From NCBI RefSeq assembly GCF_021462225.1, contig NC_061804.1, positions 7,789,740-7,853,739 on the forward strand: DNA of 64,000 nucleotides. The letters run 5' to 3'. Made by a program: the position numbers and the translations under genes. Shown piece by piece: positions 22,250 through 64,000 of the stretch (its first letter is position 1; each line of letters starts with the position of its first letter). Under the pieces are notes generated by a model. That model was given only the letters and a program-made list of their open reading frames with translations. It searched no databases and had not been told where the DNA came from. The DNA comes from Girardinichthys multiradiatus. Its lineage: Eukaryota; Chordata; Actinopteri; Cyprinodontiformes; Goodeidae.

Positions 22250-22616
22250 CCTTTGCTTGCGCCCAGAGGTTGCCCCGTTAATCCTCTATGTAAATCGCAG
22301 CCAATGGATGCTGCTGTTGAGCTGGGCTGGGATTAGCAGGAGACGAATGAGTTTCAATTTTACTGGATTACAGAACAAAGAAAAGGGGAAAGGGACACCC
22401 TGCTCTGTTAAAGGGCATAAACAAGAAACAAACTCAGAAAATAAAACAGAAAAATATCCGGCCTCAAGAGCCGAAGTCGTCGTCTGGGGAGTGATGCGGA
22501 TTATGGTGTTTTAGTGGACATTGTTGGATGGGAATTGCGGCTGTTTCTGATGGATTAAAACGGGGGAATAAACCGGGATTGACAGCAGCAAGAACGCTAT
22601 TTAATCGCGTATTAAG
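22250..22616 (+). promoter_or_regulatory. gtf2ird1: Probable gtf2ird1 promoter region and non-coding first exon
   Basis: A local rise in CpG (gcccagaggttgccccg, ccggcctcaagagccgaagtcgtcg) is followed by an exon-like stretch ending ATTAAG|GTGAGATTTT, a strong donor at 22617. The first coding exon (31305) has only four bases before its ATG and a splice acceptor, so the transcript must start in an upstream non-coding exon. This is the best candidate on the strand. A short ATG frame at 22257 lies inside and would be an upstream ORF if transcribed. The exact start site cannot be seen. Confidence 0.5.
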
Positions 22617-23129
22617 GTGAGATTTTACCGCTCTCTTTTAATAATTATTAACGTGTTGGTGGGTTATTTTAGTGTAGGGGGATTTTTGTTGTGACAGCAC
22701 GGCGAAAATGTGCAGATTATAACCTAATTTCTAGACTGGGGGAGGAGATGAAAGGCTAGCGTTAGCAAGCAGGCTAACGACTTGGAGCTAGCTAGTTAGT
22801 TAGCTTAGCGTCGTTATTTTGACCGTTAAACGGCAGCTAACGGCCAGTAACGGTCACAGTGACAAAGTTCAAACACTTTAAAAGAAGTTTCCTGATTAAT
22901 TATTTGATTAAAGCGCTAAACTCTGTCATTAAGACTGGAATACAGCTCTTAAATTATTCTGGCTATCACTGACACGAAGGTTACCCAGCTAACAACAAAG
23001 CCAGCTGGCTGGACAGGAGGTTGCACATTTTAAACCCAAAGCGACGCAGTTAAAGTGTTACTAATAGCCTAATAATAAATGCGTTACGCCGTTTAGAACA
23101 CGTTACTGTATATTATACAGCTGTCATTG

Positions 23130-23900
23130 GTTACAGCTTGTTCAAAAAGTCCGATTCAAACTTGAAACTTAAGTGTGTTGTATTCCAGATCATGACAGAG
23201 TTCCTATATGTTTTGAAATTCCCAACTTTTCCAGACTCATATTTTCTCATTAATTTGTTTAACCCGAACATCTGTAAATAACTGGGTTCCTGTGTGTTCT
23301 GCTTTGTTTCTGCTACCTTCATATTTGCATATTAATTAATTTAAATATATCAGAACATCTGTAAAACAAGAGTTCTTACATGTTTTGCATTTGTGAAACG
23401 CCACACTCACATTTCCCAGGCTCACATTTTTATCTTCCTTAGTTGATTTATTCCCTGAGAACATCCCTGAATAAACAGGGTTCATGCATGTTTTGCTTAA
23501 AGAATTTCATACTGTTCCAGATTCACATTTTTATGATCTGTTTATTAACCATCTGAGCATCTGTAAATCACCAGGTTCCTACATGTTTTCTGTTTTATTA
23601 AATTTTTCTAGATCCACATTTTTTAATCAACTTATTTGTTTCTTACCTCATTACACCCCTAAGCAAGCAGGATTTTTACATGTTTTGCATTATTAAATTT
23701 CTGATTTTTTTCCTGATTCACATTTTCTCAATGATGAATTTATTTATCACTTTAGAAGATCTGTACACAACAGAAAACATCCCAGAATAAACAGGATTCC
23801 TGCATATTTTGCATTTGAAAATACATACTTTTCCAGATTTACAATTTCAGAATATAGTATTGCCTCAGAACATCTGTCAAAAAACACGTTTTAAATGTTG
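23130..23900. repeat. Degenerate tandem array, ~90-125 bp unit, about seven units
   Basis: A motif of the form 'ttccagattcacatttt…tta…aacatctgtaaataa..ggttcctacatgttttgca' recurs. The GGTTCCTACATGTTTT core falls near 23198, 23285, 23371, 23479, 23574, 23671 and 23793, so spacing is 86-125 bp. Units are strongly diverged. It lies about 0.5 kb into the leader intron of gtf2ird1. No protein frame spans it. Confidence 0.7.
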
Positions 23901-25469
23901 AAATACAACTGAATGCTGGTTTCCTATCCAAATTGGACATTTACCACTGTGGACTGATAAAATTAGCCCGCCAGTTCATTAATTTGTGAACTGGCCAGTG
24001 GCGCGTTACTTTTCATCTCGGGTCAATTTTCCCCATCGCCAATTCTTGGCCCCATTTCATACCATGCCTTTTCCCATTTTGGCACAACCTACTTCCGTTT
24101 TGTCCCCAAAATATTACCCATTATGTACAGTATCAGTTAACTTAGCCTGTTAGTTAAGCATTTTGATGAATTCTGAAAACGTATTTAATAAAAATGCTCT
24201 AATCTTGAGTATTATTTGATTGTATATTATTTTTTTTAAAGACTTTATATTGCACCCGTTTTGCATTGATCGTTCCCTATCCCTAAACAAAGGTTTAGAA
24301 CGATAAATTAAGCAAAATGTATCCTAGGAATTCCTTTCAGTTGACTTTGTTTCAATCTAACAATAAAATAAAAGCCCATTGAGAACATGCATTTATAAAC
24401 AGGAGAAAAAGCTGGAATTTTGATGTATTTAATGAACAGAAAGAAAAGATTTCTTTCAATATTTGAGCTGCTGATTAAGGGAAAATTGGCCAAGTTCTAC
24501 CTGAAGCTGACTGAATAGTCAATCTCTTCTTTCTACAATATAAAGACTGGCATCATTTGCATGTGCAGGTTTAATGCCAGCTTTTTCCTTTAGAGCTTCC
24601 GTGAATAATGTTACTCAGGGAATAAATGGTAATTTCCAGACCATAAATTCACGAGGAAAACAGGTGATAATTTGTAAAAGGCTTTCTTAGTCTTCAGTAT
24701 GTGGTTTTACGCACCGTTTGCAGGTTGCACTAAAGCTTGACTATGATAAAACAAATGTATAACTCAGATTTGTATTAATGTTTTAAAAATAGGCCAAAAA
24801 TCAACTAAGTCCTTTTCAAAATTTGACTCTCGAAGTATATGGAAATTTGAGAAGTAGCAGGAACCTTGTGGAAACCTATTAGACTCTGGAAAGGCGTCCA
24901 TTATTCCAAAATGTATCCGGACCGGAAAACATTTAAAACCAATTTCGATATTTTTTACAGCTGCATAGGAGCCTTGTTATGAAGCTGGACTATTTCCATT
25001 TCAGTTGTCCATATAATTTGCACGTCTTGTCAAGGATGTGACTACAATTTACGGGGTTGTTAAACTTTTCCAGCTTACAAAAAAGCTTTTATGTTATTTA
25101 TTCCATCCATTTCTAAAGTCCTGTGGTGATGGGTTTTTTTTTTCAAAGCATTTTTCTCCATTATTGTTTTTCCAGCCAACAACTCCTCCAGAGACCATGC
25201 TGGGTAGTTGATAGATGAAAGGCTTTAATGCAGGCCACCTATTACTCAGATCACAATTTATTTCCTTGAATTCCTGGTGCTTCGTTGCATGGTGTACGTC
25301 TGCTGCTATAGTCTAAACAGCTGCTGTTAAATGCTAAAATGTAGTATTTCATATTGCCTTAAGGGCATTCTGAACATGATTAGAGTCAGATTGTCCGTAC
25401 ACAAATGAAACATTCCAGCTGAATTTATTAATATAATGTATGTTTTTATAGTCCTACATTCAATAATGA
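23901..25469. other. gtf2ird1 leader intron, no recognisable features
   Basis: AT-rich unique-looking DNA without repeats or exon-like frames that I can support. Confidence 0.4.
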
Positions 25470-25760
25470 GGCATGGGGGGCTGTTGTCTAACTCCAGCGA
25501 GCATTGGGCGAGTAGCGGGGTACACTTTGGACAGGTCGCCACTCGCCAGTCCACCACAGGGCAACAAGGAGACACGCAGGACAAACGACCATACACACTC
25601 ACTCATACCTAAGGGAAATTTAGAGACCAGTTAACCTAACAGTCATGTTTTTGGACTGTGGGAGGAAGCTGGAATACCCAGAGAGAACATGCACACTCCA
25701 TGCAGAAGGAGCCCCCATCAGTATTTGATCCCAGGACCTTCTAGGCAACAATGCTAATGA
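25470..25760 (-). repeat. SINE copy, minus strand
   Basis: Reverse complement of the SINE family at 61189-61543. It contains 'ggacaggtcgccactcgcc', 'gggaggaagctggaataccc', 'catgcagaaggagccccc' and 'gatcccaggaccttct'. It is more diverged than the intron-22 copy. Confidence 0.75.
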
Positions 25761-25974
25761 CTGCAATGATATGAATGTCATTTGGCCCACATGCAAAGCA
25801 GCAATAGAGCTGTAAATATTTTAATTGCATTGAGCCCAAATGTTTAAAGGACTCGTATGGATGGCATGTAAAAGTACGGAATTTTATTTAACCATTTTCC
25901 AGGTCGGTATAAGTTTGAAGAAAATCAGTGGTATGGAAAAACATTTGTATTTACAGTCTTTATTCCTCATCCCT

Positions 25975-26115
25975 TTGTCATTCCTTGTGTCCTTCCCTCC
26001 TTACTTTCCTCGTTCTTTTCTCCATCATTCCTAGCATTCTTTCCTTCTGTCTGTTTTACTTTCTTTCTTGTGTCCTTCCACCCTTCTGTCCTTGCCTCCT
26101 TCCTTTTTGACTTTC
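25975..26115 (+). repeat. Pyrimidine-rich (CCTT/CTTT) tract
   Basis: About 140 bp are dominated by C and T (ccttccctccttactttcct...). Low-complexity sequence; it explains the overlapping short open frames there. Confidence 0.8.
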
Positions 26116-26699
26116 TGACGTGTCTTGCGGCTCCTGATGTGTGTTCCCCCTCAGATGTAACACCTCTTGGGCTGATTCGTCTCCGTCCCCTGCAGTAGGG
26201 GTACAACAGTCTTTATGGGCGTGTCAGAATCAGGGTTACACGTTAGTGTATGCTCAGTCTACAAAACTTTGTGAACTAATGGATCTCTCCATTGCTGGGG
26301 TTCGTTATAGTTGAGAGAGTAAGACCAAGGAGTGTGTATTGTTGGCGCTGAAGCCCCTTCTTGCCCTATCTCAAGGCCAAGTATGTGGTCCTCTGGTATC
26401 ATTGAGGGTAATGGACCAACCAGACAGGACAAACTCTGATAGATTACCTTTCCTGCCAGAAGCTTCCCCCTGTGGAGTGGAGATCGCACCTACAGGATGT
26501 GCAGATTATTTGTGATCGGTATCTGATCTACAAAGATCTTTTTACATAACAGAGCACAACTCATCATGCTCTTTGCTTATGCTCTTCATTCTGGGTCAGT
26601 GCGCTTGCCCATATAAGGGGGCAATTTCTCCATGGTGCCATTAGGTTGCATCCTTCCAAAATGCAGCCAACGAAGCTTTAACCGTGATAGTCGCTTTTA

Positions 26700-27210
26700 A
26701 ACACAGGGCCTTACAAAAGAATTAATACCTGTTAAATATTTTCAGTAAAAACCGTAAACTTTAATTGTCTTAATGCCATGTGCATGCCATGCACATGTAT
26801 TCAGCCCCTCAGAACTTTGTAGAACCACAATTATGACTACAAGTCTTTTAGGTTGTGTCTTTACCGGCTTCGCACATTAATAGATATTTTTTGCCTAGTC
26901 TTCTGGCTCCAAAACAGCTTAAGCTCAGTCAGATTGTCTTGCCACAGATTCTCAGTCTGAACTTTGACTGGGTCATTCTAAGACCTGAAGATGCTTTTAA
27001 GTAAACCATTGCATTGTAGTTCTAGCTGTCATAGGGGTTGTGGTCCTGCTCGAAGGTGAACCTCCGTCGCGGTCTGAAGTCTTTTGCTGCCTCTTCCAGG
27101 AATATCCTACATTTAGATCCATCCACCATCCCATCAACAGCTTCTGTCCCTGCTGAGGAACTGGACACGGCCACCACCATGTTTCACAGTAGGATAGTGT
27201 GTTCAATATT
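26700..27210 (-). mobile_element. Degraded Tc1-like element, minus strand
   Basis: Plus-strand text such as 'cagctt aagctcagtcagat', 'ccacagattctcagtc' and 'gccaccaccatgtttcaca' parallels the element at 34468-36092 over the same part of the transposase, read on the minus strand. It has heavy point mutation and no intact frame. The 26120-26700 stretch beside it has no feature I can name. Confidence 0.7.
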
Positions 27211-28048
27211 AGTTTTCCATGTTTTTTTCTTTGTTGAAATGGATTTTTGGTTTTTAATGCAACATTTTGACTTTAAGCTTTCTATTTTTAAGGTAATGAC
27301 AACCTAAGCTTTCTTTGCATATCCTTGAGCTGAATGACAAAGAAATTCTGAAGTTTGTCTGTTTGGTCCTTCTGGGATTTACTGAGATTAAACATCATGA
27401 CATGACAGAAGATAAAAAACTGTGATTTCAGACATAGAGTGCAAACATAGAGATTATACTGTTTGTTATGAAAAGCTGGATATTAGCTGTCCAGCCACAC
27501 CCTTTCTGAATGGTACTAGGCCTGAATGAAAATGGAGTGCTGCTTTTGTTTCCTTACCTCTTAAAAATTGAACCATTTGCTCCATTTTCAGGTGTTTTCT
27601 TTCTGAATGCCTCTGAGGATTGTGCCAGCCCATTCAAGCTGCACTTAATGTGGTCTTATTTGAGCAGGAGACAATGACAGATTTACCTCAGCATGCAGTG
27701 TTTATTGTCTGCAGACCAATTTAACATAGATGAACATGACTTGCTTTTACTGGCAGAGTAAATGTGTTTATGTCCGAATCAATTGATGGGATCGTGTGGA
27801 ATGTAAACATACAAACACCTCTGTAAAATGTTAAGCAATACAACTAAACCCTAACTCAACAAAGACGGACACAATCAAGTCACCTTTGAAATCGCTGACT
27901 ATGTTTTATGGGTTTCCTCACTCCGTGTCTATCCTTTAGTTGTGATCAATTATGGCCAAGACATTTTGCATAAAGGAAGATTTCTATAACGTCTTTATTG
28001 ATCCATGTAGAAAAACATGTCAAAAACATGTCTAAAACTACTAATAAT

Positions 28049-28500
28049 AAACTATAACCACAGTAGGATGGAGCGGGAGATAGACTGAGAAACTGAGGCT
28101 CTGGCTGCAGTAATGTGGATCTATCATGGTGAAGAAGGAGCTGAGCCAGTCACGTGAAGCTCTTGATTTACAGGTCTGTTTATGTTCTGACCCCTTCTTA
28201 TGGTCATGAGATATGGACCATGGCTGACAGAACGAGATCCTGAATGCAGTTGGCTGAAATGGGGCTCCTCTGTGATCCAGAAGGAGCTCCGAGTAGAGCT
28301 CCTGCTCCTCCTTATTGAAAGGAGTCGAGATGGTTCAGACATGTAATCAGGATGCTGCCCAAGCACACAACCTTGGGAGGAGACCTGAGCCAGAACTTGC
28401 TGGAGGGACTATATTTCCTATCTGGCTGGGGAACCCCTTGAGATCCATCAGAATGAGCTGGAGACTTCTGTTGGAGAAAGGGATGTCTGGATTTAGCTTT
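28049..28500 (+). mobile_element. LINE 3'-end remnant
   Basis: Text such as 'gatccagaaggagctccgag', 'gagctcctgctcctcc', 'gagtcgagatggttcag' and 'tggagggactatatttcc' follows the C-terminal end of the same LINE family as 10395-11260. It has several frameshifts. Confidence 0.7.
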
Positions 28501-28539
28501 TGGACCTGTGACCCTCACAGCTTAATCTTGGATCACTAA

Positions 28540-30210
28540 TATGCAGCTTTTCATATTACATCTTTAGGCCAAAACATGTTGATTATTGGTACATTCCTCC
28601 AACAATAAGCTGCCTTTGGATCATGTTGTGCAGTCCTGCTATTGTCAGTAGACTAGATGTGCACAATATATTGCATCACAGTTGTTATCGTGTTCTCATT
28701 GTGTGCAGTATCACAATTATAAAGGACCATTTGGATGCAAAATGCTGAAGGCAAATTGTTTTTGCAAGCGTGAAGCCAGCTATACATTTGATCAGTTGCA
28801 TGGACTCTCACTGTCTTTGATGGCCGTGTTTGATACAGAATTCAGTGTTTGAGACGCTAAAACTCAGGGAAGGCGATGAGAGAGTCTAGATGGCAAAAAG
28901 AAAAAGAAGAGTGAGGAAAATATGGTTTAATTGTAACAGAAATCATCATCATCACTTTATTCAAACAAAAACATCCCATTTGCATGTTTTTCGAATATTG
29001 TGCAACCCTATCCAGGTCCATTATGTCAGATGATGGAACTTGTATATGGCATCAGGAATGATTAAGGATAATAAGCTTCTTCTCTGGATGAAATATTAGT
29101 GAATCATGTTTGCACAACTATCACTAGCAGACCAACTGAGATCAAAGACTACCAAAAACCTGCTGTTGGTTTCCTTAAAACATGACCATCCTCCCATCGT
29201 GAACTGTTCCAGCTGATGCTTCCTCCTGCAGAGCACTTGACATGGCATTACCCTGAGCCTCTGCTTGCGTAGCCCCATCGTTCTAAATATGAGAGTAAAC
29301 CAGGCCATTTATTTTGAGGCCATAATAATTTTGGAGGGAGGGAGGGCGTCAGATGTTTGCTGTTGCCTGAGGGGAGGCAGATTTAGATGGACTTGGCACG
29401 CTCAGACTGGTGTGCAGCTGAATCCCAACACGCCCACCCTCCTCTTTCTGTCTCTCTGTCCTCGCCTTTATTGAGTCAGTGGTTTGGGTTTGCCAGAGGC
29501 AAGTATAATGGTTCCTAGTGTCTGGAGAGATTAAAGGCCAGAGCTGCATTGTTCAAATGCCCTGAGATTAGTTTCCAGGGAGACGGGTTCCAGTGCCGAG
29601 CATTTTTCTTAAACGCTTCATGACTATTTGCCCCTTTCCCTTTATTTTCTTGGTTCAACTTGGATGTTGTTAATGAAATGATTTTTTTTTTTGCCTCATC
29701 TTAACTGCAGATGAACTTAAGACAGAAACTTGAAAGAGTCTTGTCCATCTTAAGTCAATATTTCTTCCTGCACCATCTGTCAAGGAGAGAAAATCCGGTG
29801 TAAAGGGTGTCAAATGACATCCTCTGAGCCCTCTAATCATCTTTAACTGACAACGGCAGCTTTTTGAAGGATTTGCCTTTTAGATATTCCAAAAAGTTGA
29901 CTCTAGGGATACAGGCGTCTGTCAAATGGATGGATGGATGAATGAATTACTGTGATCTTTCTTTAAATTTTTTTTTCTTTTGTCTTTATGGTCCCCGGCG
30001 GATCTGCTTAGACCAGAGCAGTGTGGTGAAGTCATAAAGATGTAACGTGAGAGGATAGATCTAACATGGATTACAGAAGAACATTAGTAGATGGAGATAG
30101 TCTAGCCGATGGCAAATTGAGTAAATGAGGAAGCAGTCGTTAGTTTTCTTACACCTAAACACTCTGCGCTGGAAATAATTGGGCATCATGCAAACAAACA
30201 TGCTTCAAAA
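28540..30210. other. gtf2ird1 leader intron, no supported features
   Basis: Includes a short GGAT repeat near 29930 and a poly(T) run near 29681. No exon candidate with flanking splice sites was found. Confidence 0.4.
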
Positions 30211-30211
30211 G

Positions 30212-30360
30212 GTGGCTTGAAAAAGTGTTCCTATTCCTGAAACCTTTTCACATGTTGTTGTATTACAACTTCAGTGTATTTTACAGTGATTCAATGTTAC
30301 AAAGCAACAAAGTGGTGCATGATTTTAGAGTGAAAGGAAAATGATACATGCTATGGAGTT
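30212..30360 (+). repeat. Tc1-like element end fragment
   Basis: 'gaaaaagtgttcctattcct..ccttttcacatgttgttgtattacaac' matches the typical outer end of one common fish Tc1 family. The matching 3' end type occurs alone near 42560-42680. Confidence 0.5.
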
Positions 30361-30414
30361 ATGGAGACCCCTTTACTCTGTTACCCCAAAATGAAAGCTA
30401 GTGCAATCACTTCC

Positions 30415-30600
30415 CTTTATGTCCCTTTTCCACTGGCTCTGGTTAGGCAGCGTGGCTCCGGTCCACTCGGTCTCTCTCGACTTGGTACGGTAACCGTTGT
30501 GTTTCCACTGACAGCTGAAGCCATGGCGACAAAAGCTCCGCCTCCAGCTGTCAGTGTGGTGCACTGTGCTGCTATTACTGTGCAATATTGTCACATTAAA
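30415..30600. repeat. Fragment of a 'ttttccactggctc' teleost MITE
   Basis: Begins 'cccttttccactggctctgg' with reiterated CGG/GGTACGG text and 'gtttccactgacagctg', features I know from an abundant non-autonomous teleost DNA element. Only one end is clear. Confidence 0.4.
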
Positions 30601-31308
30601 GTAATCTGCGTGAAACAATACAAAATAAATAAATAATGAATAAATAAAAACATAAATAAACTAAATAATTATAATGTTTGTATTATTGTATATGCGAGAA
30701 TGTCTTATATATGTTTTTTCATGTATAATATGATCCATTGGGATAATTATCTGGACCACAGCCCAGCCAGAACCTTTAAAAAAAGGCTCAGGGGTTCTGA
30801 TGTGAGACGGGAAAAGGACTTCTGACTGCGGCAAAGTTAGTTTTACAATATTTGTGCTCTGTGGATTCACCGGGATCTTCCTCCCATTTGATCTGATGAA
30901 GGCAGCCTGAGAATAAGCATCTGGTCTCTGCCTGCTCCCTCTGCCTTTGTGTCATCAGCTGGTTTAGGATTAAGTGCAGCAACCTGCATGCATGTAATTC
31001 AGAAAGCTGATGTGTCCTTTTTCTTTTCTTTTGTTAGTTTTAGTTTAATTAAACACTACTTTGTGTTTGTCTTTCAGAAAATCCCTGTAATATACATGAA
31101 TGTTTGCGGTTGTGATGTGACATTATATGAAAAAGTACAAGACGTAAAAAAAAAGATTTTAAAGGCATCGTATTTCAATGCTTCCAGTACATGTTTTTAT
31201 TAAATGTCAGCAGACCTCCCTTTGATATATACTGTATGTTCACATCAATGCATCTTTAATCCCAAATACAGTCGTGTCACCTTATGTTCACCTGATCTTT
31301 GCAGAGGT

Positions 31309-63805
<32,497 letters not shown>

Positions 63806-64000
63806 ACAAACCCAGGCTGAAGCAAAGTTTCTCTTCCACAAAGGACACTAAGACTTTGCCAGAGGCAAGGCGTGCCCATCTCTGCAGAACGATTTTATAA
63901 AAGCTACAGGTTCCACTTTAAATGAGAGGAGCGGCAGAATGTATGTGCATCAGAAAGCTTGGCTTGGTTTTGCTTTTAAAACATGAAACATTATTTTACT
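63806..64000 (+). other. gtf2ird1: gtf2ird1 3' UTR (incomplete)
   Basis: Continues from the TGA to the window edge without an AATAAA signal. Confidence 0.8.

Noticed and set aside
22257..22514. 85-codon frame in the presumed gtf2ird1 leader exon
   Set aside because: Composition is not protein-like and the stretch is better explained as a 5' UTR; at most an upstream ORF.

Overview
The window looks like nuclear DNA of a ray-finned (teleost) fish. It has short exons with GT/AG introns, and its intergenic and intronic DNA is full of teleost-type repeats: Tc1/mariner, hAT, L2-like LINEs, tRNA-derived SINEs and MITEs. There is no bacterial, viral or CRISPR architecture. The species cannot be fixed from the sequence alone. 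|| Layout. 1-5330 is repeats: a MITE-like piece, a (CA)n(TA)n microsatellite that has received two Tc1-type insertions, and an unclassified repeat carrying an 88-codon membrane-protein ORF. 5331-9294 holds the last four exons of an unidentified coiled-coil protein gene (+ strand, start outside the window). 9300-22200 is intergenic: LINE debris, a Tc1 remnant, an L2-like LINE inserted in a SINE tail, and two DD36E Tc1-type elements, one of them split by a second Tc1 family. About 22250-22616 is a probable non-coding first exon and promoter region. 31309-63805 is the complete coding sequence of gtf2ird1 in 26 coding exons (1002 codons plus stop). Every splice phase is consistent and the order of five GTF2I (I-) repeats is conserved. 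The 3' UTR runs off the right edge. || The gtf2ird1 introns carry large insertions: a hAT MITE (intron 1), a Tc1 with an open catalytic domain (intron 2), a 2.9-kb intron-containing hAT transposon (intron 4), a 1.1-kb ATGG minisatellite (intron 8), further MITE/LINE debris, and two SINEs with clear target-site duplications (intron 22). Introns below are numbered by the coding exon they follow, except that the ~8.7-kb intron upstream of coding exon 1 is called the leader intron. || The two host genes lie head to tail on the + strand. In mammals GTF2IRD1 is a nuclear transcriptional regulator in the Williams-Beuren region, downstream of CLIP2 on the same strand. The upstream gene here sits where CLIP2 would be, but its residues do not let me call it CLIP2. 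|| No new host-encoded system was found. The points most worth following are the nested transposons, a premature TAG shared by both DD36E copies, the orphan membrane ORF in a repeat, a degenerate ~95-bp tandem array in the leader intron, NAGNAG acceptors at the last two gtf2ird1 introns, and a 48-nt gtf2ird1 mini-exon.
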